A stretch of 64,000 nucleotides of DNA from Diphasiastrum complanatum (Eukaryota > Streptophyta > Lycopodiopsida > Lycopodiales > Lycopodiaceae): the NCBI GenBank assembly GCA_029204225.1, contig CM055103.1:56625078-56689077 (forward strand). The letters are read 5' to 3'. Below the pieces are notes generated by a model. That model had not been told where the DNA came from, searched no databases, and saw only the letters and a program-made list of their open reading frames with translations. A program made the position numbers and the translations under genes. Shown in pieces: positions 33,120-46,000 of the stretch; position 1 is the first letter of the stretch; the number at the start of each line of letters is the position of its first letter.

Positions 33120-35800
33120 GAGGTTCATTTCATATTTGTGCCATCAACGGATCCCATGCAAAGATCACATCAACATACGAATGTTAACACTCGGCTACAT
33201 CACCATGAAGAACCATTCAAGATGACTGAACCGTCGCAAACAAAACTTACTTTGAATATTCTATCAAGTAAAATGAACATTACTATGGGAGATTCTTGAA
33301 TTTGGTGCCTCATGCCAAAGTATTAGCCGAGAGATTGATGAACATTGAACTAAAGGTCCAGCAGGAACAATTATTTTGTGTCGGATTTGAAGATTTAAAT
33401 GAAGTACTCAATGTAGACGTAGTCTGGGAGCGTGAGTAGAGAAATATCACCTTGTCAATACAACATAAACAATGTAGTCAAGAGGTAGCCGTGATAGATG
33501 GAACTTCAGGAGTCAATCTGATCTCAATAAAACTATGTGCCAAATGGGATCTTACAAAGATTAAGCCTGCCAATTTTGCTATTAAGTTAGCTGGTCATAA
33601 TATAGTTTGACCTAAAGGGATAATGGAAGATATATCAATGAAAATTGCGAATATCGAGTTTGTCATTACTTTTGTAAGAATGGATTTATTGGACGCACCA
33701 TCGGTTTATCGCATTTTACTGGAACTCCCATGGTTACGAATTGCGCAAGTAATTCATAACTAGGGAACGGGGAATATTACATTTCAAAATCGTAAACATG
33801 CAGTCAAAGTTGATCCATTGACATGGACAATCAAGCCAGCAGTTCAAAAGGAATATGATGATATTTGTCATTCACAGATCATTCTTGTGATCGAGCAAAT
33901 AAAGCTTTGGGAGCTCATTACGACTCTCAAACAGATAATGTTAACTGGAATCAAGCTCTTGCAACTATGGATTGTACAACAAATTATATGTGAAAAAGCT
34001 ATGACAAGTTGGAAGAAAGTGATATTCTTGTAACTAATCATACCCTTGATACAGCAATAACATTTCCAATCAACTTGATGAATGTGGCATGGATATCGAC
34101 TGATCCGATACTATTGAAGATATTCATGTCAGTCATTCTTTATCTTACGATGATAATGCGGAACTCACTGATCATCAAATTCTAAATCATATGGATCCTA
34201 CGAGGTTTGGAGTTCGATAAAGAGTTGCAAAGATTATTGGAAGCGGATTTTATTTATAAAATTGAGCATACCAAGTGGGTCTCATCAATTGTCATCGTTT
34301 CTAAGAAAAATGGCAAGATGAGAATTTGTGTGAATCTAAAGGCACTGAATAAAGTCATGCTTAATGGAAAGCATATTGGATCATCTTGCTGGAGCAGAAG
34401 CATACAGTTTTTTGCCAATGGATTCATTAGTAGATATAATCAAGTTAAAATTGCACATGCGGATTGACATAAAGCAGCTTTTGCAACAGAATGGGGGACT
34501 TATGCTTATAAAGTCATGTCGTTTGGACTATGTAGTAACACACTGATTTCTTTTCAACGAGTTATGCAATTTGCTTTTAAGGTGTATTTGCAAAAAATTG
34601 TTAAAATTTATGTGGATGATCTTGGAGTCCATAGTCTTGATACAAACCATTTGGATCATTTGGAAAAAGTGTTTGAACAGTGTCACAAATACCAGATTTT
34701 CTTAAATTTTAAAAATATGTCAAATATGAATCACTCATGGAGTTGTTCTTGGCCATGTGATTTTGAGACATGGAATTGCTATAGATTATTCCAAAACTAA
34801 AATTATTGTGGAATTGCCTCCACAATGAACAATTAGAGGAGTATACATTTTTATGGGTCATGTGAATTACTATCGAATATTTATCTATTCTTTGCGGATC
34901 TTGCACGACCTATATACAAATTGATAATTGTAACAATTTGGACAACTGAGGACTTGGAAGCATTTGAAAAGTTGAAGAAATCCTTGTCTTCTGCACCAAT
35001 CTTAAGAGCTCCAAATTGGACAATTGAGTTTCAAGTTCATACTGATGCGTCAAAATATGCTATTGGATCAGTCTTGACACAACTGGAGGAGTATAAGAAA
35101 GATTTTTTGATCAGATTTGCTAGTCGACAATTGAATGATGCAGAAATTAATTATTCAACTATGGAACAATAAGCGTTAGCTATGGTGTTTTTAGAAAAAG
35201 GTTTCAGCATTATTTAATGGCTATGGATTTTGCTTTCTACACTGATCATCAACCTTTGCTATACTTGGTATACAAGACATGCAACACAGAACACATTGCA
35301 TGAATTTGAATTTCGAGTTGTGGTTCGGAAGGGTAAACAACATTATCTTGTTGATCATATCTCAAGGATACAAACAATACAAGTTAATACTGAAGTGAAT
35401 GATGAACTTCCGGATGTTGCATTATTCAATCTTGAAGCAATACCTGAGTGGGTAGAACATATTGTTGAATATTTGATGTTAGGCCAGCCTAACAAATCTT
35501 TGTCCAAAGTTCAACAGAGATGATTGATTTTAAAAGCACAACCTTACCAATTGATTATTGGTCAATTGTATTGTCATGGAGCTGATGATATTCTATGTGT
35601 TTTTTCACATGAACTTTTAGAGCTAATCATGTTCAACAGAGGCGATTGATTTTAAAAGCACAACCTTATCAATTGATTATTGGTCAATTGTATTGTCATG
35701 GAGCAGATGATATTCTAAGAAGATGTGTTTTGCCCATGAAGTGTCTGATCTAATCATGTTTTCTCATGATGGAATGGGAGCACATTTTTTATTCGATATT
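33120..35800 (+). pseudogene. Degraded gypsy pol (protease, RT, RNase H)
   Basis: Order on the plus strand: retropepsin (33485-33760; AVIDGTSGVNLISIKLCAKW, LLELPWLRIAQVIHN), RT (34207-34800; EFDKELQRLLEADFIYKIEH, VSKKNGKMRICVNLKALNKV, then in shifted frames KVMSFGLCSNTLISFQRVM and the active site YVDDLGVHS), RNase H (34921-35190; TIEFQVHTDASKYAIGSVLT). The frame changes at least four times. The VIDGxSGVN protease motif is typical of plant OTA-clade gypsy elements. Integrase was not seen, so the element is 3' truncated or replaced by the duplication at 35.5 kb. Confidence 0.85.
35512..35755. repeat. Tandem duplication, unit 122 bp, in gypsy relic
   Basis: CAACAGAG(A/G)(T/C)GATTGATTTT and the next 70 bases occur at 35512 and again at 35634, nearly unchanged; the second half of each unit is more diverged. 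Confidence 0.88.
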
Positions 35801-35979
35801 ACTATTTGAAATATTTTACAATCAAAATGTTGGTGGCCTGTGAGAGATTCAACTAGTTTGATCATATTTGCTATATTTCCATATTTGGCATATTGAGGCT
35901 AACTTTGTTTTTAGACTTATAGATTGACTTTTCAAAGTTCATTAGTCTATATTTCATTTGAATAAACAATTTTTAAAAG

Positions 35980-36477
35980 TGTGGGAAAGTTAGAATGCGA
36001 GTTTGAGTAAAATCAAATTTGAATGTTTGGTACTTTGAATCTAGACCCGAAAATAGTAGGGTTAGCATTCTGGTGGGAAAGCCAAGTGGCCAGATAGGGT
36101 TTGGACTTGTTATAAAAGGATTTAACTCATGGAGAGACATATCTTCTCTCTTATCTATCTCATTTCATGCTTATACATGGTTTTCTTGGGTTCTACTATC
36201 CGTTGGTGCACTATACTTGTGATTGCTTGCAATTCTATGCGTAAAATGATCTGTAATTGCTATTTTGGATGTGGAATATAGTATCTTGTTGGTTTTGTAC
36301 GGAAAAAAATAGTACTTTATCATTTGACTCATGTTTGATCAAGTTCTATTAGAGTTTGCATCTCATTTTGTGTGTAAATGCTGATTTTTCTACATTGGTG
36401 AGATTGGTAGAGTATTTCTCTTTGTAGCCCAAGATCTTTCAAGTGGATCGGATCATAATGATCTGAAATCTTTCAGA
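35980..36477 (+). repeat. Copia C 5' LTR (start tentative)
   Basis: The region ends in GAAATCTTTCA plus GA, directly before a primer site. It contains a TATAAAAGG box at 36112-36120 followed by CT-rich sequence. The LTR start is uncertain; TGTGGGAAAG near 35978 is a candidate. There is no second LTR, since the 3' half of the element is missing. Confidence 0.5.
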
Positions 36478-36489
36478 TGGTATAAGAGC
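36478..36489 (+). other. Copia C primer-binding site
   Basis: TGGTATAAGAGC, one mismatch from the canonical tRNA-iMet site TGGTATCAGAGC, at the expected spot 570 bp upstream of gag. Confidence 0.8.
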
Positions 36490-37057
36490 TTGTATTTCAT
36501 ATTATGAAGGAGGGAATCATATCTATCAATGATTTGGTGAAGATATCAAGGCTAGAGCATGCTACAGGGGATTCTACACCAAAATCGAGCTCTTTGCATT
36601 TGTAGATTGGATCTTTGGTAGATCAAAACCCTATATAGGTCTATAAACTTGATCAATTTCAATTTTTGGTTTCACATATTGGATTTTACCAAGTTTTGGA
36701 TCATTGGATCAGCCTAAGTGGTGGCTAATAGATTGCATGTCAAATTTTCAGCATTTGCATGTAGATTTGGAATAATCAATTTTTTGTGATTTTGTCAAAA
36801 CCCTAATTTTGATTGGATCTCTAGATAGTAAGGTTGCTGGACCTCATTTGACTGGGTATCAATATTAAGAAGTGGCAAAAGTTTTTAGATTGAGGATAGA
36901 TCATAAGTTGATCAAGATTCCATGATTCTATGTCCTAGAAGATAATTGTTGAGATAGTTTCAAATCTGTGTGATATCTTTTGAAAACATTTGTTGTTGTC
37001 CAAAGGAGTGCTTTGTGCATTGAAATAGGTTGAAAAAGAAGATCAGGTCATTGCTAC

Positions 37058-38915
37058 ATGGCAACCTTAATTGGAGTCATGCTGGAAGCCAATGACAGGC
37101 TTACCTCAAGTAATTATTCATTGTGGAAAGTGAGGATGGAATCACTTCTTGAGATGAATAATGTTTTGGATATTGTTGTAGGTTTGGAGGAGAGACCAAC
37201 AACACAACAAGATCAAATGAGGTATGATAAGAGGGCCAAGAAGGCTCTACACATTATCAAGATGAATGTTACCAATGAGCTTCTTAAGGAAGTTGGTAAG
37301 TGTACTTCATTTAAGGATGTTTGGGATTCATTGCAGAAGCTATATGAATCCAAGTCTACTTCTAGAGTGTTGACTCTAAGAAGGCAAATCTTTTCTTGTG
37401 TGCAAAAGAATGAACAAAGTCCAAGTACTTTTGTTTTGAGGATGAGAGCATTGAATGATGAGTTGGCTTGCATTGACGAGAGCATTAAGGAAGGAGAGCT
37501 TGTTCAAGTGATTCTTAATGGATTGGTGGATGCTCATGCTAACGTTGTTCAAAGTATTGCTATTCAAAAGACTTTTTCAAAGTTTATGGATCTTCAAGAG
37601 ATCTTGATCAATATAGGCTCCAAGCAAGAGGTGGATCTACATCGACACTTCAAGATGATGCTATGTTCACAAAGGGAAAATTCAAGGGCAAAACCAAAAG
37701 TAAGTGGTCTAAGATCAAGTGGATGCTTCTTCAAGTGGCAAAAAGAAGGATAGATCAAAGCTCAAGTGCTTCTATTGTGGCATCAAAGGACACTTTGCAA
37801 GTGAGTGCTACAAGAAGAAGAGGGATCAAGGAGACAAGCAAGTAATCCTACTCTTGATGAGGATGGTTTGGATGTTCAAGATGCAAATGATGATGCTTTT
37901 GTGATGTATTCATGTATGCTTGCTAATGGTGGAGATCTAGTTCCTTGGTGGATTGATAGTGGAGCAAGTTCACACATGATTTTTCACAAAGAGTACTTCA
38001 CTTCTTTGTTGGCATATGGAGATGACAAGAGGGTGATCTACATGGCCAATGATGGTGAGTGTGCAATCAAAGGTATTGGCACAATTCATATTTCTCTCTC
38101 TACAAATAGGAATGTTCATTTGGAGGAGAGTCTTGTTTATTTCATCTATTAACAAGAATTTGCTTAGTGTGAGTCAAATGCTAAGTAAAGGCCTCAAGTT
38201 TGAGTTTGATGGGGATGCATGTATGGTCAAAAGGAAGATGTCTTGCTTGGAAAAAGGTAAAAAGCAAGGAAAGTTGTTCAAACTAGATGCTTGTGTTATT
38301 TCTAACCAAGATGGATGTGTTGCAAGAGAGCAAATAGCTATTCAAGAGGTTTGGCATAAAAGGATGGGATGCCTCAACTTCAAGTCATTGGAGGTAATGG
38401 CTAGAAAGAAGGTTGTGATAGGTCTTCCAAGTTCGTTAAGTGGCATCAATCATGTTTGTGAGTCTTGTGCTTTGTCTAAGTCACATAGACTACCTTATAC
38501 TAGATCTACATCTAGATCTACAAAGTCTTCTCAGCTTGTACATTCAGATATTCATGGATTTACTACAATTAGCAATAGTGGAGCTAAGATGTATGTAGCA
38601 TTAATTGATGAGTTTAGTAGATTTTGTTGGATCTATCTACTAGAGAGCAAGGATGAAATGTATGATGTTTTTATCAAGTTCAAGAATGCAAGGGAGAACC
38701 AATTTTTCACAAGGATCAAGTGCTTAAGGAATGACAATGGTGGTGAGTTCATATCTACCAAGTCCAAGGGCTTCTGTGATGAGCATGGGATCAAGAGGGA
38801 GTATACAACATCAAGGACCCCACAACAAAATGGAATGGCTGAAAGGAAGAATAGGACTTTATGTGAAAGTGCTAAAGCCATGAGGTTAACTGGTAACCTT
38901 GACAAACAATATTTT
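37058..38915 (+). pseudogene. Copia C gag to integrase, truncated
   Basis: Close relative of copia B. Gag from ATG 37058 (SSNYSLWKVRMESLLEM, YDKRAKKALHIIKMNV), zinc knuckle CFYCGIKGHFASEC (near 37760-37800), protease WWIDSGASSHMIFHK, GAG-pre-integrase (HKRMGCLNFKSLEVMARK, CESCALSKSH), integrase (VHSDIHGFT, ALIDEFSRFCWIYLL, LRNDNGGEF, PQQNGMAERKNRTL). At least three frameshifts: near 37600, 37830 and 38140. The usual second-Asp motif RSD reads RND, keeping the Asp. It stops in mid-integrase at about 38915, where LTR-like sequence of another element follows. Confidence 0.92.
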
Positions 38916-39016
38916 ACTGATTCCTATGGATCTCACAAGCATTTCTCGTTAAGTAAATTGTTTTTGCTTATGAGGAGATTTTGCTTACTTTCATGGATAG
39001 TATTCTACTACATATT

Positions 39017-39164
39017 GTCTCTCTTCTCCTGTTGCTATCACATGGCATGGCTTGGGGGCTAAATCCAGGACTGATCTAGGTTTGGTTGGGTGGCTTTTCT
39101 CCATAGTCTCTCTTGTTGTGTTTTCCTATCCTCATCTTAGGGGTTTTCCCTATTGGTCTTTACA
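39017..39164 (+). repeat. LTR 3' fragment, inverted relative to 49993-50141
   Basis: Reverse complement of 49993-50141 at roughly 85-90% by eye (CTATCACATGGCATG, GGTTTGGTTGGGTGG, CCTATCCTCATCTTAGGGG). It ends TTTACA. At the other copy the same end is followed by a primer site; here it is followed by unrelated LINE sequence, so this is a 3' LTR end or solo remnant. Confidence 0.8.
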
Positions 39165-39457
39165 CTGTCCAACCAAATGTTCCATAGAGTAATGATCCTA
39201 ATACATTGCCAATAATCATGGACATTTGCATCATCAAATTTAATATCATTTAACAATAGATCAAGGTGGTTGAATCTCTTAAACCTGGCATGAAAGCATG
39301 CAATAAAGAGATCAATCACTATCTTCCAAAGTGGATCATAGCAATGAAAGAACAAATGAATCACATCCTCATCAGATAATTTGCATTTAGAGCAGACATG
39401 TGACACATCCCCTGTGTAGTTTGCACGGACAAGAAGAGAGAGCGGAAGGATCCTCAA
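39137..39457 (-). pseudogene. LINE 3' end, zf-RVT domain
   Basis: The minus frame reads CSKCKLSDEDVIHLFFHCYD followed by PLWKIVIDLF and, near the end, IITLWNIWLDSV. CxxC ... HLFFHC is the zinc-binding domain found C-terminal to the reverse transcriptase in plant LINE (L1-type) elements and their derivatives. RT and endonuclease are not in the window. The last codons overlap the LTR fragment to the left. Confidence 0.8.
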
Positions 39458-41914
39458 GGAGAAGATTCTAAGTTTGTCTGTCTTAATTTTAAGGTTACGA
39501 TGAAATCTAGATTTCCAAATGTGGGGAGAATCAGAAACATTTTATTTTGAGTTGTACCAAGAGAAAATGAAATTGGATTCTTTTCCGATTGAACACTAAC
39601 CGTTTGATCATCGTTATCTGAAATTTTCTTCATCAAAGTGACACTCACACGTTACAACTTTTGACCTTTGATAATTTCGGATTTTTCTGATTTTATTACA
39701 ATAATAATCCTTCCATTTACTTGATGTTCGTCTAGTTCATAGAATCGAATAATGTGTTTTAGAACATTCTCAATATCAAAAAATATATTATTGCAATCAT
39801 TGTAATTGAGATCACCACATTTTGATTTATATAAATCCGTTTTATGAAGTGGTTGGCCAATGACTTTGACATTCCAACATTATAATAATTTCTTGCTAAT
39901 CTTATCCGATATGGACTAGGAAGATACGTTTTCTTCACCATTACTTGACAAAAGGCTTTTTTAACTATTCTAAAAAAAGTAGAATAAGCATTTCTGCTAA
40001 TTCCAAAATCATCACATGCACCTGTATCACATTTTCATCCAAGTAAGTTTGAACCTTATTCAAAACAGTCTCTACAATTTCTTTTTTTCAAACCGATCAT
40101 TTTCTTTGCTGACTTTCTTGGTAAAACATGACTTAAAGATTCTCCAATGCATGAACAATCTGTTAAATAGTTTTTTGCCACCAAACATGATCTGTGACAA
40201 ACATATAAAACTCAAATTATATTTAATAAATTGATCATGCATAATATCAAATGTAAATCAAACTTAAATGACAAGTACAAATCAAATAAACAGATTATAA
40301 GAAAATATACTTCAATGTTTGAATCTTTTTTTTCTGATTGTTGCTACAATGTGTAGATAAGTCATCAATATTCTTCATCGGTACTCTCTTTCTTTCTCTT
40401 TTCATCATTGCCTTGTTATAACTTGTATATCAACAACAGATTTTAAACTGTCGGATCGCAACTTTTTCATGGATTTTAACATAACTTTTTTTGAGTCCCG
40501 AAGACTAGTGACTGTAGCATTCAACTTTGATATAACATGCTTGAGTGCATTACTTCTAGCACTCTAAACTCAACTCAATCAATAGGCCAGAAGTTATATA
40601 CTCATAATAACTAAGTATCTGTCTATAATTCATCAATCACAAATAATTAGACTATGATTCATAAATCGTAATTCACTGAAATCTAATCCCATACTCAATT
40701 ATTAAAAAACAATGGAGTGTATGTCCAACCAAACTTAGTTGAATTTCAAAAATTCATTCTACCACTCTTGGAACCATTATGATTTGGTATCCAATTGAGC
40801 ACTCTGAGATACAATCACTAATAAATTGAGTCTATTCCTCAACTAAGAAGTACTCACCCAAGAATTCCTTCTATCCTATGCACACAATTTTTCTTGATGA
40901 ATCCAAAAGACTCATAAATCATGTGTCTTACAAGCAAGAAACACAAAACAAACCATTTTCGGTGAATTCTCTTCACATTGACCTCTTTACCAATTAACTT
41001 CCATTGGAGTAAACCAACTACTCAAATTAATTGCCGATGAGTTATAAATCTCAAATGTCTAGGTGCAGATCTTAATTATACTGGTATAACACCGCATTTA
41101 GATTCTTACCCAAATCATTTTTAAGTAAACCATTAAATCTTTCCAAACAAGATTTGTTAACTCTGCAAGTATTTGTTCAACCCAATACTTGATCATATTT
41201 CTATGTTCACTAGCTAGGTTAAGTGCACCAAACAACCCTAGTAACCAAGAATACATAGTAGATCCATACAAGATTAATCGTGCACATATGAGAATAATCT
41301 CACTATGACCTAGTACATAAACACATCTATCCAAATATGGCATATTCTTTCAAAATTTGCATAAGTTACTCTCATATCTCACGGAGAATCTTGTAACTCA
41401 ACTACAAAAGAATTCTATTTTTCTTGAGTAAATAACACATCTGGGAAATCTCTGAGACTAAGAACACATTCTCTCTCATGAGTTTTCCAACCCACTTACT
41501 TCTTGCCACCAAATTTTTTTCACTTAATCAATCCCACCCAGATCCTAGTACTCTAACCAAGATCAGATTGATTTAATATATTCCAAGCCTTATCCAAGTA
41601 GTAACCTACATGATTATAAACAGTCCTTCAAAAGATATTTTCATGTTGGAAGGATCATATGAATTTTTATCTGAAGTCCATATGCGAGAAATCCAAAAGA
41701 AATAAGGGTTCTTTTAAAAGTGAGAAATTGCTTTTAAGGGTTTTTTGGAATTTATGAGATACCATTTAGAAATCCGGATCTATATCTCATAACCTCTCCA
41801 AATACCCTAATGGTCTCAACCGTTAGCATTACTAATAATGTAAATACTAACCATTGGTTTTACAAATCACTCTCGCACAAGAATTTCTCTTTGAAATATG
41901 TTATCAGAAGAATC
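39458..41914. other. AT-rich, no gene recognised
   Basis: 2.4 kb with only short frames and no domain. If the primer-site-like sequence at 41915-41931 is real, this is the leader and internal region of a further LARD-type element reading leftward. I see no repeats in it beyond scattered words. Confidence 0.4.
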
Positions 41915-41931
41915 TTTGGCAACGATGCCAA
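41915..41931 (-). other. Diverged gypsy-type primer site beside left LTR
   Basis: On the minus strand, directly after the LTR end TGCTAACA: TTGGCATCGTTGCCAAA. It resembles the plant gypsy site TTGGCGCCGTTGCC with two changes. The matching position of the right LTR has TTGGCGCCAGTTGC. Confidence 0.5.
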
Positions 41932-43074
41932 TGTTAGCAGAAGAATCTCCCTGTCTCTACTTCTCTGTTAGTGCCTATTCTTCCCTATTAGCAGCTAATA
42001 TGTCTTGTGTACTACTATTTTTCTAACAACAATTCTACCAAAACAACAGGTCTACTATGGCTTCTAGCAACAGGTCTGCTATGGCTTCTAGTAACTGTCT
42101 GGTTGTAGTACAATGGTAGTGTGTCCCGCCTATCAATGGCACACCTACGACCTGATTTCGGTCCTTTGTTGGCAATGGTAGCTCATCTTGGATATAGGAT
42201 CTGTTAGGAACTCGTCTTCTACTTTCTACAGGCTGTTTCAGCTCTTTCATTGTTCTTACAGACTGTAGATTATTGCTAAACTATTCTACTAAAACATCCA
42301 AAAACTAAACTAAATCTACTCCTACTGGAATCATAGAATCAACATAACATCCTCTAAACTAAAATCATAGAACCTACCAAGTGATTCCTACAACTGTCAC
42401 TAAATAGTTGTAAGAAGAACTCCTCAGGGAGCTAGAAATCGAAAAACATCGAAACTTAGTGGAATGGTGGATCAATCTCCAAGTCCTGCACATCTACCTA
42501 ATGCTAAAACAAATGGGAATCCTACAAAGTGCTTTTTACAACTGTCACTCAACAGTTGTATGAAGAACTCCTCGGGGAGCCGATAACTAAAAAGCATCTG
42601 AACTGAGTGGAAAGATGGATCAGCCTCCACGCCCTACACATCTACCTGATGCTAATCCCAAACCAATCCTTAAGAGAGAATTAACAACAACAAACACATT
42701 CATACATCAGTACCTAAACCATATGCATGAAAATGGAGCATGGAAAGAAATGCAAGTAGTAGAATCTTCAATTCAAGGAGCAACAACATTTCAATATATA
42801 ATACATGCTATAGAACTCGTGGAGGAGGCCTATATCTATACCCACGAGTTGGTGAATTCAATAGAGTGAACCCCAATCTATAAGGATTTGAGCTACACCT
42901 CTTACATAACTCAAGTTGAGAGAGTCTAAATTACTAGCTCCCACATGGCTATCCATCTTTCGGGAATTAATATGGGGCTCATAGGCTCGGCTCTCAACTT
43001 CATCTCTGCTGGAAACTCTTTTTTGGGTGATGAGACACTGCATCGACACGTCAGGGGCACGGCATCAGCCAACA
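41932..43074 (-). repeat. LARD-like element, left LTR
   Basis: 1143 bp, TGTTGGCTG ... TGCTAACA on the minus strand. About 1.05 kb of it is repeated directly at 47285-48363 (shared: CTATTCTTCCCTATT, GGTTGTAGTACAATG, TCAATGGCACACCTACGACC, CACATGGCTATCCATC). A polypurine tract (GGGGGAGGA) lies next to it at 43075-43087. Confidence 0.8.
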
Positions 43075-46000
43075 TTATCCTCCCCCTATAATGTTGTAGG
43101 TCCCACTACAATGCCTTAGCTTTGGCGCTTGATTCTTGAAAAGGCATGGATTTTTCATTTGCTTGCGTAAAATCAAGAACTTATTGGTTGATATCGTCTC
43201 ACTTTTTGGCAACACTTCAAAGTCACAGCATATTATCAGGATAGCCCTGCATAACCGAGAGTCTCTTGCTTGTTCTTTTTAGCTTTCGTTTTGTCAACAG
43301 ACTTCTCGTAGCTTAACTCCTTTTCGATGGCTTCAAATTTGATGAATCTCATTTTTATGCTCAATAGAATAGGTCACAGATAAGGCCTAATCACTGGTAT
43401 AAATTTGTCAATTTTCTCGTAGATCTTGCCAAATAATCATGAATTGCCTTGGCATTCTTTGTATTCTCCTTTCTGCTTCTGGGCGTTTCCTTAGTTTTTC
43501 TTCCAATCGAAGTCCCGACCTCATCGACGCTCTTGTTTCGATGAGAAGTGGAGAACCTTCAATTGGTAGGTCGCACAAACCTTGGGCTATCAGTCTTCAA
43601 GCATTTATAAAATTGGTGGTAGAAAACATATAGGTTGATGAAGGTAGAGAAACATGATGAGGGGTTTGGTGGAAGGTGAAGGATTTGACAATATTATAAC
43701 TGCAACTTACACCTTTGCAGTGTCGAGCTCACTTTGTCATGCAAGTCCACTGTCGTCTTCATCTTTTCCTTTGATCTGTTATTTGTTGAGGCTCAGCCAA
43801 GATTTTGTCTACTACTTGATCTTTTCTTTTGTATTGGCCTTTTCAGCTGGATCTCTTTGATTCTTTTTTCTTTATTTTTTATTATCTTTTCTTACAGCTT
43901 CACCTACTTTCTTTCTGATTCAACAACCAATGTAGGTGGTAGTTGGGCTCTGCAACACACTATAATCACCTTTTAGCTGCCTCAGAGTCTAAAAAGAGAT
44001 GAATAGTGAGATGGTGAAATAACAGAAAGATGTAAAGTAGGGTGATGATGGTGGTGGTATTCTGATGATGAAAGTTATGGTGGATGGTGTGGATGATATA
44101 ACAAACATGGAAGTAGATACAGATGTCATGGCAAGAGAACTGGATGACAAGAATGTGGATGGCGTGGATGTAGGAGTGGTTGAAGGAGAAGACTGAATAC
44201 CCAATACTTGTATTTTTCTCTCTTTAAGAATCTTTGTTCTCGATGCTCGAAACCCAAGGTTTATGATTGGGGTGCTCCTCCTGGTTGAGTCTCTTTGGAT
44301 TGTCCGTTTGTCTTTTTTAGACTTTGTCTTCTTGAGTGGGATCGACTGCAAGTGTATCTTTTGCTTGTGGTTGCAAGCAGCTTCCTTTCTCCCTCCCCTA
44401 AATCTATTGCCTAGGGTGGTAGTTGGAATGCTACTACAAAATTAACTACTTGTTGGATGCGAGGGGACAATGTCAATAGTGGTAATGTCCCGGTGGGTGA
44501 TTGGGATCTGGATCTTCTAGCAGTAGGTGATTGCACTTGTGGTGATTGTGGCTATTGAGTATCCATAAGCTGAAGCTATTTGGAGGAAGTGGCAAGTGAT
44601 GTTCGTCTAGTCCCTGGCTCATCTGGTCTGCAATCTACGTTCCTCTTCATGAGCATTGTCTCACTGCTGCACATTTGATAATATAGGCACATGTAACTGC
44701 TAACTTTGGATCTTCGATAGTATACAAATTGGACTTTCATTGAATGAAAGACTCATTTGACTGGTCTTTTGGTTGATGCCATCAGTTGAGTCTTTGGGTA
44801 ATTGCTCCGGCTAGAATCTCTTCGTTGAAAGATGTTGTTGATGCTTAATCAAGAGATTCGGCAGAAGTCGATTTGATTGTAACACTCTATAAGAGCACTT
44901 GGTCATGGCACTCAGGTACAACATTTGGTGGAGCACTTAGTTGGAACAGGTGGACCAAATTTTTCACAATTTTTCTATAGTTGACTCGAAGACCAATATC
45001 TCAATTATATGTAGGAATCAACTGTGAAGTGACATGGATCTCTTAGAAATTTAGATATCTATAGACATCCTGAACTCTCTAGAAGGTAATTTGGAAATGG
45101 ATAAATAAATAAAAAATTCATTCTTGAGCTATTCTACAATTAGAAACTTGAAAACAAATTTAAAAACTCGCAAAATTGATAAAATCCAAAAGAACTCGAA
45201 AAACTTAAAAATTCGAAAAAAAAACTCGAAAAATTGAAAAATACAATAACAATCAAAAAATTTGAAAATGTCGAAAAACTCAAAAAAAAATTAAATGGGC
45301 GTCGGATGCAAAGTAAGCTGGGCAACAGATGCAAAAAATGTGAGAAACAAGATGTAAAAAAAAAAAAAAAAAACTAATAACTCAAAAAAATTGAAAAAAA
45401 AAATTAAAAGCTTGAAAAAACGTGAAAAAAAATCAAAAATTGAAAAAGTTTAAATAACTTAAAAATACTAAAATCCAGAAAAATGCAAAAGCGTACAAGA
45501 ATCAAAATATTGGAAAGAGATAAAAAAAATTTAGAAAGGAATCAAAAAAAATTTAAAGGGATGGAAAGAACTATAAAGGGATTGAAAAATTTTACTAAAG
45601 CAAAAAATACATGGGAATCGAAAAAACACTGTCAGACGCAAAAAATTGGGTCGAAAAAATATAGTGGATGGAAAAATTACAAAGGATGGAACAATGTACG
45701 AGATTGGAGAAATACTAGCTCGGATGCAATCAAAGTGGACTGGCGAATGCAAGTGCAGAGGGAGTCAGATGCAACTGAAAGTGGTGTGGTGGAGGGAAAG
45801 CTCGAAAAGATTGAAAAAATTCGTGAAACTCAAAAATGGGATAAACTCAGAAAACTTAAAAAAAAAATGACAAACAATTGGAGAACTCAAAAAATTAAAA
45901 CATCGGATGCAATTGGGGATCAGGACGACGGATGCAATGAGGGCATCAAATGCAATGGTTGAAAGACACGGGTGGATGGTATCGTCGGCTCTAGAGACAA

